The notes under the pieces were generated by a model, which had not been told where the DNA came from, did not search any database, and saw only the letters and a list, made by a program, of their open reading frames with translations. 64,000 bases of DNA, taken from contig NZ_JAQZSG010000024.1 of NCBI RefSeq assembly GCF_028745515.1, positions 1 to 64,000 of the forward strand. Reading direction: 5' to 3'. The stretch is from Paenibacillus thermotolerans. GTDB taxonomy: Bacteria; Bacillota; Bacilli; Paenibacillales; YIM-B00363. This document shows, piece after piece, positions 9,736 to 19,568 of this stretch. The translations under genes and the position numbers were made by a program. Each line of letters begins with the position of its first letter. Positions within the stretch are counted from its first letter, which is position 1.

Positions 9736-9998
9736 ATGAACGATCTCACCAGGTATAAACTGCTGGCCGGAGCGAAGGTCCCTCCTGCAGCAAAGCTATT
9801 GTATAGCTACCTGATGGACCGCGCGGGCGGCATGGCTGCATCTTGTTGTCCGGCAAAAAGCTGGCTTCGGAGGTGGGTCTCTCTCCTTCCACTGTCCGCC
9901 GAAATCTGCATCGACTGCAACTTATTGGACTCATTCGGATTACGGCTCGTTATTCCGAGGAAGGCATTCGCCTGACCAATCAAATCACGTTTCGGTAA
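9736..9998 (+). pseudogene. Frameshifted helix-turn-helix protein of the ICE
   Basis: Reading starts MNDLTRYKLLAGAKVPPAAK with RBS GAGGAGG. At about 9,835-9,845 the frame must shift to reach ILLSGKKLASEVGLSPSTVR and on to QITFR, stop at 9,996-9,998. The second part contains a winged HTH helix (LASEVGLSPSTVRRNLHRL). The intact protein would be about 87 aa, a replication-initiator-like or HTH accessory protein. A one-base deletion or two-base insertion explains the break. Sequencing error cannot be excluded because the rest is well conserved in sense. Confidence 0.7.
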
Positions 9999-10867
9999 GG
10001 GAGGTGCTCTCATGACAGCCAAGTTGCAGCGCATCGTCGAACTGGCTGCCAGCACGGCTCGCACGGTGACGAATCACCCTGACCGCTGGGCAGATTTTTT
10101 GCGGACGGCGGCCTGGAACTATAAATATCCGTTTCAGGATCAACTGTTGATCTACGCACAACGTCCTGACGCAACGGCCTGCGCGCCGATTGACGTCTGG
10201 AACAAGCGGCTGGATCGCTGGGTGAAACACGGCGCAAAAGGGATTGCCCTGATTGAAGACCGAGGCAACCACCTGGGTCTGCGCCATGTGTTTGACGTAT
10301 CGGATACCCAAAGCAGACGCCAGCCGCAGGTGTCGCTTTGGCGGTTGCAGGACAGCGACACGGCTCATGTGATCGAAACGCTGGAAAATGCGTTCGGAGC
10401 GCCGGACGAGAGCGAACGGCGTGCGGATCTGCCTGCCGCGTTGCTCGCTGCTGCGCGGAATGCGGTGGATGATAACAGCGCCGATTATGTGGCGGAGTTG
10501 ATGAAAGAGCGGGAGAACAGTTTGCTTGAGGACCTGGACGTTCCGCATGTGGAATTGTTGTTCAAACAAGCGTCTGAAAAAGCCGTCGCTTATATGGCCT
10601 TAACCCGCTGCGAGTTGAATCCCGAACTTTACATTAGCACCGAGGATTTGTCTTCCATTGGTTATTTCAATACGCTTCCAGCATTATCCCATTTAGGCGC
10701 AGCGATCAGCGATGTGTCCGAGATGATGCTGCGGGAAATTGAATCGACCGTCCGGGCGCTGCGCCGGGATGCACAACGTGCAAATGAGGGTCAGTCGCTT
10801 CATACCCTTGCAAGACCCGATTCCTTGCCGCACAATGAAGCTACCCTGCAAGAAAGGAAGGATGAAC

Positions 10868-11209
10868 ATGGAACTGACGTACACGCCGCAAGGGGATTAT
10901 CTGCTGCCCAACCTGACGCTGAGCGAAGCGGAGACGACCATCGGGAAGTACGGGATGATGCGCAAGACGTTTCTGAAAACCGAGCGGAAGGGCATGTACG
11001 CCCATCTGATGTTGTCGGAGCAGTTGAACCGGCATCTGGCGGACATCGACCGGACGGCGCGGGAGCAGATCGACCGGACGATGCAGGAGATGCTCGCTTC
11101 TTACCCGGCCCCGGACAAGGCGAGCGATCCGCTGGCCTGGACGGGACATATGAACAACCTGAAGCAGCAGGCGGAGGAACTGATTCTCGCGGAACTGATT
11201 TATCATTAA
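10868..11209 (+). CDS. tnpV: TnpV-like protein overprinted in another frame of the helicase-methylase gene
   Basis: This 113-aa reading frame starts at ATG 10868 with its own RBS AAAGGAAGG six bases upstream. It lies wholly inside the helicase-methylase gene, in the +2 frame relative to it. The protein (MELTYTPQGDYLLPNLTL... IGKYG-MRK-FLK... LAELIYH) carries the pattern of the TnpV family (Y-x-x-GDYY-PDL-L; IGKYGRLRR-YL; MN-x-x-x-x-A-E-x-x-LxELIY). The host frame across the same bases is a low-complexity G/D/R/P/E-rich linker (residues about 285-399), consistent with a linker shaped by the overlapping gene. TnpV function is unknown. A variant start at ATG 10862 is possible. Confidence 0.75.
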   Translation: MELTYTPQGDYLLPNLTLSEAETTIGKYGMMRKTFLKTERKGMYAHLMLSEQLNRHLADIDRTAREQIDRTMQEMLASYPAPDKASDPLAWTGHMNNLKQQAEELILAELIYH

Positions 11210-14200
11210 AATGGTACGACCGGGAAACGGAGGACCGAAGTCTTCCGTTTTTTCATGACCAGGCCATCATCAATGACATGCTTCGAGCCGCGCCGCTGCG
11301 GGAGAGCAAGTCGGACATCGCAGCATTTTTCCTTGCTAATGAGGACGAGCGCGAGCGCATGTTGTATGTGCGCGGTTTGTTTCCGGCAGGCATCACCGAA
11401 CTGACGCTTGATGAAGGCGTACGAGCAGGATTTGAACCGTATCGCAACGTTTTGCATCTGTGGACAGGTACGGCGGAGGAACGCACGGCGCAAAGCTTTT
11501 ACGATTGGGGTGTCATCGCCGGGCATATCAACAGCATGATGCTGTTGAACGAATTTGACTTGTCGCGAAAGTCAGAACCATCCATCGAGCAACAGACGCT
11601 GTGGATGGAACAAGCGGAGGACGCAAAAGCCTCCGCTTTTTTCATGCCGCAAGCGGTTATTGACGCCATTTTGCAAAACGGCAGCGGCTTTGAGAACGGC
11701 AAGTTTCGGATTGCGCTGCATTTCCAGCAGTCGCTATCCGCACAGGAGAACGCCGATTTCCTGAAACGGGAATACGGGACCGGCGGGCGTCTTCCCGCGC
11801 TGATCGGCACGGATATTCACATGAATTATGACAGCAAAGGCATCACGCTGACCCGCGGCTCCATCATGAACCCGGATACGCAGGTGGTGCTGCCGTGGAT
11901 GAAGGTGCAGAAACGTATCGGCGAACTGCTGGCAGCGGGCCGTTACTTGAACCGGGAGGAAGCCGAGCGGTTGCCCGCCTTTTCGGAAGAACAGGAGGAA
12001 AAGCGGCGGCTGCAAGCGGCGGAAATGGCCAGGCGCGAATTGCCGCAGCCGGATGCATCGTCGGGGCTTTCCCGACCGGACGCGCAAGCGGAACCGGAAC
12101 ACACGCCTGTGAATCGGGAACGGGCGCGCTACGGTTATGACGCAGGCAGCACGGTCTGGATTGGTGCGGACGAATATGAAGTTGTGCAGCTGGAGCAACG
12201 AACAGTGGTGCTGCAAGACCGTCAGTTCCCGCTCTTCATCAAAGAGGTGAATCGCCGGGATTTTGAGCGAATGCTGCGCGAAAACCCGCTGAACGATCAT
12301 TTGATTACCGGAGAGCAGGAATCGGAATGGACTGACGAAACGGCATGGGAAACGGCGGAAGATGCGGTTTTACCGGAGGAGAAGCCGGTGACGGAAGGGC
12401 CAGAGACCGTATCGCAGCCAGACACTTCCCTTTCCTCTGATGGTGCGGCCGGCCGCACCGCGCCAGCCCGTCCGTCTGTCCCGGCTGTCAACTACCGGAT
12501 TACGGATGATGAACTGGGGCATGGCGGCGCAAAAACGAAGTTCAAATGGAACATGGAAGCGATTCGGCTGCTGAACAAGCTGGAACAGGAGCAGCGGCAA
12601 GCGACAGCGGACGAGCAGGCGATACTGGCTCGATATGTCGGATGGGGCGGCATTCCGCAGGCGTTTGACGAAGCGAACACGCAGTGGGCAGCCGAATATG
12701 CGGAACTGAAAAATGTGCTGGAGCCGGAGGAATATGCATCCGCCCGCGCGTCAACGCTGAATGCCCATTATACGTCTGTGACCGTCATCAAGGCGATGTA
12801 CGACTGTCTGGAATCGATGGGCTTTCGCAGCGGCAATATTTTGGAGCCGTCCTGCGGCATCGGCAATTTCTTCGGACTGGTGCCGGAGTCGATCCGAGGC
12901 TCGCGGCTGTTTGGCGTGGAACTGGACAGTATTACCGGCCGTATTGCCAGGCAGCTATACCCGCAGGCGTCGATTGCGGTCAGCGGCTACGAACAGACGA
13001 ATTTGCCGGACAGCTTCTTCGATCTCGCCATCGGGAACGTGCCGTTCGGCGGTTATGGCGTGGCGGATAAACGTTACGACAAACACAAGTTTCTCATCCA
13101 TGATTACTTTTTCGCCAAGACACTGGACAAAGTGCGTCCGGGCGGCATCATCGCCTTTATTACGTCCAAAGGAACGATGGACAAGCAGAACCCGGCGGTT
13201 CGCAAATATATTGCGGAACGCGCCGAACTGCTCGGAGCGGTGCGTCTGCCGAGCAATGCGTTTCTGGCCAATGCCGGAACCGAAGTAACCGCCGACATCA
13301 TCTTTTTACAGAAACGGGATCGCATGGTCGCCGTCAGCGAGCAAACCGAAGCATGGCTATCCCTGTCCGAGACAGCGGACGGTGTGCCGGTGAATCGTTA
13401 TTTCGCGGAACATCCCGATATGGTGCTGGGCACAATGGTTTTTGACGACCGGATGTACGGTAACCGTCAAGAAACGTCTTGCAAGCCATTCCCGGATGCC
13501 AACCTGGATGAACTGCTGCGCGAAGCGTTGTCGGGCATCCATGCCGAATGGGTGGAACTGGAACGGGAAGACCAGCCGGAGGAGGAAGAGCCTTCCCTCC
13601 CTGCCGATCCGTCTGTCCGCAATTTCAGCTTTGCGCTGGTGGACGGTCATATCTACTACCGGGAGAACAGCCGGATGCGCCGTGTGGACACGTCGGCTAC
13701 GGCAGCAGGTCGCATCAAGGGAATGATTCAGCTAAGGGACACCGTGCGCGAGTTGATCGAATACCAAACCGAAGACAATAGCGATGAGATGATTGAGCAG
13801 CAGCAGCGTAAGCTGAATGCGCAGTACGATCGGTTTACGGCACAATACGGCCTGATCAACAGCCGCGCCAACAGTCTTGCTTTTTCGGATGACAGTTCTT
13901 ACTTTCTTCTTTGCTCGCTTGAAATCATTGACGAGGAAGGACGACTGCTGCGCAAGGCGGATATGTTCACCAAACGAACCATCCGTCAGCGCATCCACGT
14001 TGAACAAGTAGATACCCCTTCGGAGGCGCTTGCGGTTTCCATCGGCGCAAAAGCTCGTGTCGATTTGCCGTATATGGCGGAGCTAACCGGTATGACGGAA
14101 GAGCAGCTGATTAAGGAACTGCGCGGCGTCATCTTTCCTAATCCCGAAAATCTGGACGAGGAAGGTAAGCCGATCTACGAAACGGCGGATGCGTACCTGT

Positions 14201-15666
14201 CCGGCAATGTGCGGGAGAAGCTGCGTGTGGCCAGACAGTTTGCCGCATATGATGCCGAACGTTACGGCGAAAACGTCAAAGCGCTTGAAGCGGTACAGCC
14301 GAAAGATCTGGACGCTTCTGAAATCGACGTCCGCCTGGGCGCAACTTGGCTGCCGCCGGAAGACATTCGGCAATTTCTGTTTGAACTGGTGGACACGCCG
14401 CCGATGTACCAGACTTACATCAACGTCATGTATTCCGAATATACGGCGGCCTGGAACGTCAAAGGCAAAAGCGATGATCGCAGCAACAATATTAAGGCGA
14501 ACGTCACGTACGGCACAAACCGCGTTAATGCGTACAAGATTTTGGAAGATACGCTCAATCTGCGGGACGTGCGCGTATTTGACACTGTATATGAGGACGG
14601 CGTGGAAAAGCGTGTGTTAAACAAGCAGGAGACGGCCATCGCCCAGCAAAAGCAGGAGATGATAAAAGAAGCGTTTCGCGATTGGATATGGCGAGATCCG
14701 CAGCGGCGCGAACGGCTGACAAGGCTGTACAATGACCGTTTTAACGCCATCCGTCCCCGCGAATACGACGGCAGTCATATTCGATTTACCGGGATGAACC
14801 CGGAAATCCGACTGCGCCAGCATCAAGTCAATGCGGTTGCCCGCGCATTGTACGGCGGTAACTCCCTCTTCGCCCACTGCGTCGGCGCGGGCAAAACATT
14901 CGCCATGACCGCCGCAGCGATGGAGAGCAAGCATCTAGGGTTATGCAACAAAAGCATGCTGGTCGTTCCGAACCATTTAACCGAACAGTGGGCGGCGGAG
15001 TTTTTGCAGCTTTATCCGTCCGCGAATATTTTGGTGGCGACCAAAAAGGACTTTGAAACGAAAAACCGCAAAACGTTTTGCGCGTGGATTGCCACCGGCG
15101 ATTATGACGCGATCATCATCGGTCATTCGCAGTTCGAAAAAATACCGATTTCTATGGAACGTCAGCGGCAGCAGCTGTATGAGCAGATTTCGGAAATTAC
15201 AAACGGCATCCGAGAACTTAAGGAAGCCAGAGGCGAACGCTATGCGATCAAGCAGCTTGAAAAAACGAAAAAGACGCTCCAAACGAAGCTGGAAAAGCTG
15301 AACGATACGAGCCGGAAGGATGATGTCGTCACCTTTGAGGAACTAGGCGTAGACCGTTTATTTGTGGACGAAGCCGACTCGTACAAAAACCTGTTTCTTT
15401 ATACGAAAATGCGCAATGTGGCTGGGTTGTCGCAGACCGAAGCGCAAAAGTCGTCGGACATGTTTGCCAAATGCCGCTATTTGGACGAACTGACCGGAGG
15501 CCGGGGCATCATCTTTGCGACGGGCACGCCGATCTCCAACTCCATCACCGAGATGTACACGATGCAGCGCTACTTGCAGTACGAGCGACTCAAGCGGCAA
15601 GGTTTGCAACATTTTGACGCCTGGGCTTCGACATTTGGCGAAACGGTTACGGCGATAGAGCTTGCG

Positions 15667-15674
15667 CCGGAAGG
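15667..15674 (+). repeat. attL core CCGGAAGG
   Basis: Left copy of the 8-bp direct repeat shared by the two element-helicase junctions. The helicase-side context is GCTTGCGCCGGAAGG, continuing into element DNA TATAAGCTGTGG. It contains the GA dinucleotide expected at a TnpX-type crossover. Confidence 0.8.
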
Positions 15675-15795
15675 TATAAGCTGTGGTGGAGGGTTTTCCT
15701 CAAATACGAAAAAGTATGGTCAACTCATTTGTGGCTAAATGGATTGGCTGACGAAAAAGAATTTGCAAGTGTACCGATAATCTAACGGTTGGAAG

Positions 15796-15831
15796 CCTGC
15801 GCATGGAAGGAAACGGATGTCCATGCGCAGG
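15796..15831. repeat. 12-bp-arm hairpin near attL
   Basis: CCTGCGCATGGA (15,796-15,807) and TCCATGCGCAGG (15,820-15,831) form a perfect hairpin with a 12-nt loop. There is no U-run after it. It may block read-through from the interrupted helicase gene or be a protein site. Confidence 0.6.
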
Positions 15832-15975
15832 AGAATAATTCCTATCATACAGGCTGAAAAGAAGACTGCCAATGGCGAAAGCGTGGCGATCTGTCTTGTT
15901 CAGCCTTTTTGTGTGCTTTTGTAGCTCTGAAATCGCGCTGTAAGCCAGCGTATTAGGAATGAAAGGAGCCGCTAC

Positions 15976-16170
15976 ATGACCGAATATCAAAACCCGGATG
16001 CTGTGTCGCCGAAACCCGATTTACCCGCCGCCGCGCGCAGGTTATCCTGCAAAATTGGCTCAACGACCTACGATGTGACGATTCATTTCAGCAAGACTAG
16101 CAAGGAAAACATGAATGACAAGATACTGCGTCTTGTCCGCAACGATCTGCAACGCCGCCTGACGGAGTAA
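15976..16170 (+). CDS. tnpW: TnpW-like protein
   Basis: This 64-aa protein has RBS GAAAGGAG 8 nt upstream of ATG. The conserved half (KIGSTTYDVTIHFSKTSKE-N-NDKILRLVRND) is the TnpW signature known from Tn4451-type elements, where tnpW accompanies the large resolvase tnpX. Its role is not established. It directly precedes the recombinase gene here, as in related elements. Confidence 0.8.
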   Translation: MTEYQNPDAVSPKPDLPAAARRLSCKIGSTTYDVTIHFSKTSKENMNDKILRLVRNDLQRRLTE

Positions 16171-16228
16171 ACGGCACAATGGAGGCGGCAACTGAATGCA
16201 TGATAAAATGACACTAGCCACAAATGAG

Positions 16229-16267
16229 TTGACTGTCTGAAAGGAGCTATTATGTTTAGACAGTCAA
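16229..16267. promoter_or_regulatory. Inverted repeat embracing RBS and start codon of the recombinase
   Basis: TTGACTGTCT (16,229-16,238) and AGACAGTCAA (16,258-16,267) are perfect 10-bp complements. The loop holds the RBS AAGGAG (16,241-16,246) and the ATG (16,252). In mRNA this hairpin would present or hide the start region; as DNA it is a candidate autoregulatory operator. Confidence 0.6.
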
Positions 16268-18198
16268 ATGAGAAAATCACCGCCCTGTACGAACGCCTTT
16301 CGAGAGATGACGAATTACAGGGAGACAGCAACAGCATTGTCAATCAGAAGAAAATGTTGGAGGATTACGCAAGGAATAACGGCTTCAAGAATCTTGTTAA
16401 CTTCACAGACGACGGCTATTCAGGCACGAACTTTGAAAGACCTGGCTGGAAACAGCTCATGGCAGAAGTTGAGCAGGGAAAAGTCGGCGCAATCATCGTC
16501 AAGGACATGTCGCGAGTCGGGCGGGATTACTTGCGCGTTGGCATGTACACGGAGGAATTTTTCAAAGCCGGTATCCGCTTTATTGCGGTTAATGACAACG
16601 TGGACAGCGAGAACGGAGAAAACGACTTTACTCCCTTTCGCAACATCATGAATGAATGGACGGCAAGAGACACCAGCCGCAAAATCCGAGCGGTTTTCCG
16701 GGCAAGGGCTTTGGAGGGCAAGCGCGTTTCACCTTCCACTCCCTACGGTTATCTGCGCGAACCGCAGGACAAGCAAAAATGGATTGTAGACACGGAAGCC
16801 GCGGAGGTTGTGCAGCGCATTTTCCGGCTTGTAATCGAAGGGTATGGCGTCTACCAAATCTCTGATATATTGACCGCTGACAGGGTGCTTATTCCTTCCG
16901 CTCATTGGGAACGCATCGGGGCAGATAATCAAAGGCACAAGCATTATCAAGACCCGTACCGTTGGCGCGGCGGCGTGGTGGCAAAAATCCTTGAGCGGAT
17001 GGAATACATGGGCCATACCGTGGCTTTCAAGACCCATACCGTATCCTACAAAGACAAACGCTCCAAGGCGACAGCGCCGGAAGAACGGGTAATCTTTGAA
17101 AACACGCATGAACCCATCATCGACCCAGAAACGTGGCGCAACGCCCAGCGGCTGCGCCGAACGGTGCGTAAACCTGATAAGAAAGGAAAACCAAGCAGGC
17201 TGACAGGGCTTCTTTATTGCGCCGATTGCGGCGCGAAAATGACGCATGACCGCTCCATTGACAAGCGGCCGGGCAGAAGTGCCAAAAATGAATATTACTG
17301 TTCCAGCTACCGCACACAAACCCGTAGCTGTACAATGCACTTTATCCGCGTTCCCGTTGTTGAGACACTTATTCTGAATGCGCTGCGGGAAGTTAGCGCA
17401 TTTGCGCGGGCAAACAAGCAGGAATTTATTCGTCTGGTAACGGACAGCACTTCCATGCGGCAGGACAAATCGGCAAAGCAGCAGCGGAAGAAGCTGACCG
17501 CATATAGGAAGCGCAGTAATGAACTTGATACGATCATCCGCAAGCTCTATGAGGACAATTTGAGCGGGAAGCTGTCGGACAAGCGTTTCGAGAAGCTAAC
17601 CGGCGATTATGAGCGAGAGCAGGAAGAACTGGAGCAGACTATAGAGCGCATACAGAGTGAGATTGACAACATGGAGAAGCAGACGGTCAATGCAGATCGC
17701 TTCCTGGACTTGGTTGACCGCTACACCGATTTTGAGGAACTTACTACGCCTATGCTCAATGAATTTGTGGAAAAGGTAGTTGTTCACGAAAGGGTTAAAG
17801 GCAATCGCTACACGACCACGCAAAAGGTGGATATTTATTTTAACTTTGTGGGATTGGTGGAGTTGCCGGGAGAGAAAAATAACGTCGTCCCTGGTAGTAG
17901 TACCCTGCAAAAAACCGTTTCAAAAAAGGCAATGAAAGCTTATGCGCCCCTTAAACAGTATTTGGAACAGCAGAGTGCCGTCACGCTTCAATTGACCATT
18001 TCTGAAATTGAGAAGGTCGTTGGGAGAAGACTGACGGCGACTGCGTACAAATACAGGACGTACTGGTATCCGCAGAAGAATCGTCCATTAGCCAACATCA
18101 TCTATAATGCCGGCTACGACGTTGAAAAGTTGGATTTGGAGCGTCAGGTTATTCTGTTAAAAAGAGCAGAAACTGACGTAAAGCAGTTTATAAGCTAA
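16252..18198 (+). CDS. Large serine recombinase, TnpX/TndX type
   Basis: This 648-aa protein has an N-terminal resolvase catalytic domain (residues about 8-155, catalytic Ser in YERLSRDDE, then GYSG-TNFERP and VKDMSRVGRDYL). A Recombinase domain follows (about 165-290), then a zinc ribbon (LLYCADCGAKM... YYCSSY), a long coiled coil (about 400-475) and a DUF4368-type C-terminus (VDIYFNFVGLVELP). This is the family that excises and integrates Tn4451, Tn5397 and Tn1549-like elements through GA crossover dinucleotides. It should catalyse movement of the 9.4-kb element. Nothing looks broken. RBS AAGGAG lies 5 nt before ATG. Confidence 0.92.
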   Translation: MFRQSNEKITALYERLSRDDELQGDSNSIVNQKKMLEDYARNNGFKNLVNFTDDGYSGTNFERPGWKQLMAEVEQGKVGAIIVKDMSRVGRDYLRVGMYTEEFFKAGIRFIAVNDNVDSENGENDFTPFRNIMNEWTARDTSRKIRAVFRARALEGKRVSPSTPYGYLREPQDKQKWIVDTEAAEVVQRIFRLVIEGYGVYQISDILTADRVLIPSAHWERIGADNQRHKHYQDPYRWRGGVVAKILERMEYMGHTVAFKTHTVSYKDKRSKATAPEERVIFENTHEPIIDPETWRNAQRLRRTVRKPDKKGKPSRLTGLLYCADCGAKMTHDRSIDKRPGRSAKNEYYCSSYRTQTRSCTMHFIRVPVVETLILNALREVSAFARANKQEFIRLVTDSTSMRQDKSAKQQRKKLTAYRKRSNELDTIIRKLYEDNLSGKLSDKRFEKLTGDYEREQEELEQTIERIQSEIDNMEKQTVNADRFLDLVDRYTDFEELTTPMLNEFVEKVVVHERVKGNRYTTTQKVDIYFNFVGLVELPGEKNNVVPGSSTLQKTVSKKAMKAYAPLKQYLEQQSAVTLQLTISEIEKVVGRRLTATAYKYRTYWYPQKNRPLANIIYNAGYDVEKLDLERQVILLKRAETDVKQFIS

Positions 18199-18315
18199 TT
18201 AGGATGGATACATCGGATGAGACGCGCCTAAGAAGCGGGGGATAAGGAACGTTGGGGAAGCGTTCATACAATTTTACATGACATAAGGAAGCGAGATTGC
18301 ATTCGTTTGTCATAG

Positions 18316-18546
18316 TTAATCCTGTTCTCGAATACGCCCGTAAGGTTTGGGGTTATCGGTCAGCCCTAATAAATAATCGACACTTACTTTATGGAACTTC
18401 GAAAGTTTTATTAAAACAGATGTCGGAATATCCAAATCACCGCTTTCATAGCGGGAATATGTGGCTTGAGTAATATTTAAGTGTTCCGCCATTTGTTGTT
18501 GTGTAATGTCTTTATCTTCTCGTAAATCCCGTACCTTTCTATACAT
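18316..18546 (-). CDS. XRE-family HTH regulator of the integrated element
   Basis: This 76-aa protein starts at MYRKVRDLRED (ATG 18,546), preferred over ATG-like codons upstream because GGGTGAT precedes it. HTH helices are ITQQQMAEHLNITQATYSRYESGDLDIPTSVL, a typical Cro/CI-like DNA-binding domain, followed by LIKLSKFHKVSVDYLLGLTDNP. It is divergent from the small TM gene at 18,664, with tandem operator-like repeats between them, so it probably represses its own promoter and perhaps the opposite one. Confidence 0.85.
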   Translation of the reverse strand: MYRKVRDLREDKDITQQQMAEHLNITQATYSRYESGDLDIPTSVLIKLSKFHKVSVDYLLGLTDNPKPYGRIREQD

Positions 18547-18570
18547 GTCTATCACCCAAACCAATACTAC

Positions 18571-18614
18571 TTTATGCGGTTTTAGTATATTGACATTTAT
18601 GCGATTTTCGTATA
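18571..18614. promoter_or_regulatory. Tandem operator repeats with promoter for the XRE locus
   Basis: TTTATGCGGTTTTAGTATA (18,571-18,589) and TTTATGCGATTTTCGTATA (18,596-18,614) are 19-bp direct repeats with two mismatches and a 25-bp period. The second copy overlaps TTGACA (18,590-18,595) and TATAAT (18,611-18,616) on the plus strand, spacer 15 bp. The second unit is itself a near palindrome (TATGCGATTTTCGTATA). Confidence 0.65.
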
Positions 18615-18663
18615 ATTTTGGTTCTGTGGTATATTTGTAGGAAAATGGAATTGCGTGGGGGTG

Positions 18664-18834
18664 ATGGAGTTGTTTTATTTCACTTGGCTAGAAATGCCTA
18701 CTTGGGCGAGAGTGATTTACTTAATAGCGGGTATTTTGTCATGGGTTACCTGTTTTATACTTGAAGCAAAATATCGGCGCGAATTAAAAAAATGCCGGGA
18801 AAGCGCTCCCGACACCCAAACATATATTCATTAA
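18664..18834 (+). CDS. Small single-TM protein
   Basis: A 56-aa product (MELFYFTWLEMPTWARVIYL...YIH) has RBS GGGGGTG just upstream. Residues 15-36 form one hydrophobic helix, followed by a charged tail (KYRRELKKCRE). It is divergent from the XRE gene across the tandem operator, so probably controlled by it. Function is unknown; small membrane proteins beside repressors on mobile elements are often toxins or exclusion factors, but that is only a guess. Confidence 0.5.
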   Translation: MELFYFTWLEMPTWARVIYLIAGILSWVTCFILEAKYRRELKKCRESAPDTQTYIH

Positions 18835-18899
18835 AGGTCGTCAATACAGTTGTTGTCCAATACCTTTCCTCGTAAAAGGCGCGGCATATTTTCGCAGAC

Positions 18900-18931
18900 A
18901 AAAAGCTAGGAGATAAATTCCTAGCTTTTTG
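18900..18931 (+). terminator. Rho-independent terminator
   Basis: AAAAAGCTAGGA, a 7-nt loop and TCCTAGCTTTTT form a 12-bp stem with A-run and T-run, so it can work in both directions. It closes the small TM gene unit. Confidence 0.8.
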
Positions 18932-19049
18932 TGTTGATTTACACTTTAAAATGGCGTTAATAGACGATCCAATTGATTGATTTTTATTTCAACAACAATA
19001 TTTTCGAAAAGCGCATTTCTGAAAGATAATCACGTTTCAAATTGATGTT

Positions 19050-19135
19050 CGCGCCGCGAGATGGTTGTCTCGCGTTGAAGCAAACATTGAATTTGGGCTC
19101 TCAAATTTGAATGTTGAAGGCTGCCCCCCAATCCC
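19050..19135 (+). other. oriT-like triple-hairpin element, degenerate copy C
   Basis: Same layout and orientation as the copy in front of the ICE mobC gene: hairpin CGCGAGA/TCTCGCG (19,055-19,074), GTTGAAGCAAACATTGAATTTG with a weakened AT palindrome (to about 19,110), then GTTGAAGGCTGCCCCCCAATCCCC, a decayed form of the third GC hairpin. Sequence similarity is clear but lower than between copies A and B. Confidence 0.55.
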
Positions 19136-19246
19136 CACTATTCATACTGTCGCGGGCGGCGAAGCAGTATAGCTTTGTCTGCAAAGGGATATGGGATTTA
19201 CAATGTGATTGATTTCTATACGAATCAACAGGGGGTGATGAAAGAA

Positions 19247-19561
19247 ATGAGCCATATTTCAGAAATCTTCGAGAGAGCCCATATTCAATGTATTCGTGAA
19301 TTTTTGCTACGCGGTGTGGCGGGCACCGACACTAATCCGAAGAGCATTAAGGAACGGGTTGACGAAGCGCATAAGTCGGTTATCGAGCTACTTGAGAATA
19401 AGTTCCCCGACATGGCTGAATACGAGGAAGTAACAGCAAGGGTTTATGACTACGCAGGTACTTGTGAAGATGTGTATATGGAAATCGGAATGCAATGCGT
19501 GTTTATGCTGGCAGTGCAGATGCTCGCTAATTCACAGGTTAAACCGGAACCAGCCAAATAA
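19247..19561 (+). CDS. Small conserved protein of mobile elements (DUF6809-like?)
   Basis: This 104-aa acidic protein begins MSHISEIFERAHIQC. I chose ATG 19247 because GGGGGTG lies about 9 nt upstream; ATG 19238 is too close. The predicted all-helical chain ends EIGMQCVFMLAVQMLANS, similar in place and character to the C-terminal helix of the two small proteins at 27,104 and 41,260. The family name is tentative. It lies between two oriT-like copies and just upstream of parB inside the integrated element. Confidence 0.55.
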   Translation: MSHISEIFERAHIQCIREFLLRGVAGTDTNPKSIKERVDEAHKSVIELLENKFPDMAEYEEVTARVYDYAGTCEDVYMEIGMQCVFMLAVQMLANSQVKPEPAK

Positions 19562-19568
19562 CTTACCG

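Larger units (their letters stand above)
10012..15738 (+). pseudogene. ICE N6-adenine methylase/SNF2 helicase, N-terminal part, interrupted by the integrated element
   Basis: Genuine residues run to codon 1888 (15,675). The last 20 codons belong to the inserted element. Residues 1-110 look like the ssDNA-binding N-domain shared with ArdC-type proteins (Y-F-QLLIYAQRP-AT...W). Methylase motif I is LEPSCGIGNFFG (about residue 945) and motif IV is IGNVPFGGY (about 1010). Helicase motifs follow: HCVGAGKTFAM (Walker A, about 1622), VDEADSYKN (motif II, about 1785) and ATGTPISN (motif III). Motifs V and VI lie in the 3' part after 25,074. This giant is a hallmark of Tn1549/CTn ICEs and may protect or remodel transferred DNA. 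Because motifs V/VI are missing from this piece, the ATPase should be dead while the element is integrated. Confidence 0.9.
15720..16232. repeat. 18-bp perfect inverted repeat flanking tnpW
   Basis: TCAACTCATTTGTGGCTA at 15,720-15,737 is the exact reverse complement of TAGCCACAAATGAGTTGA at 16,215-16,232. The core CAAATGAG occurs a third time at 16,265-16,272, just inside the recombinase gene. Positions near attL and around the recombinase start suggest recombinase or accessory-factor binding sites. Confidence 0.7.
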
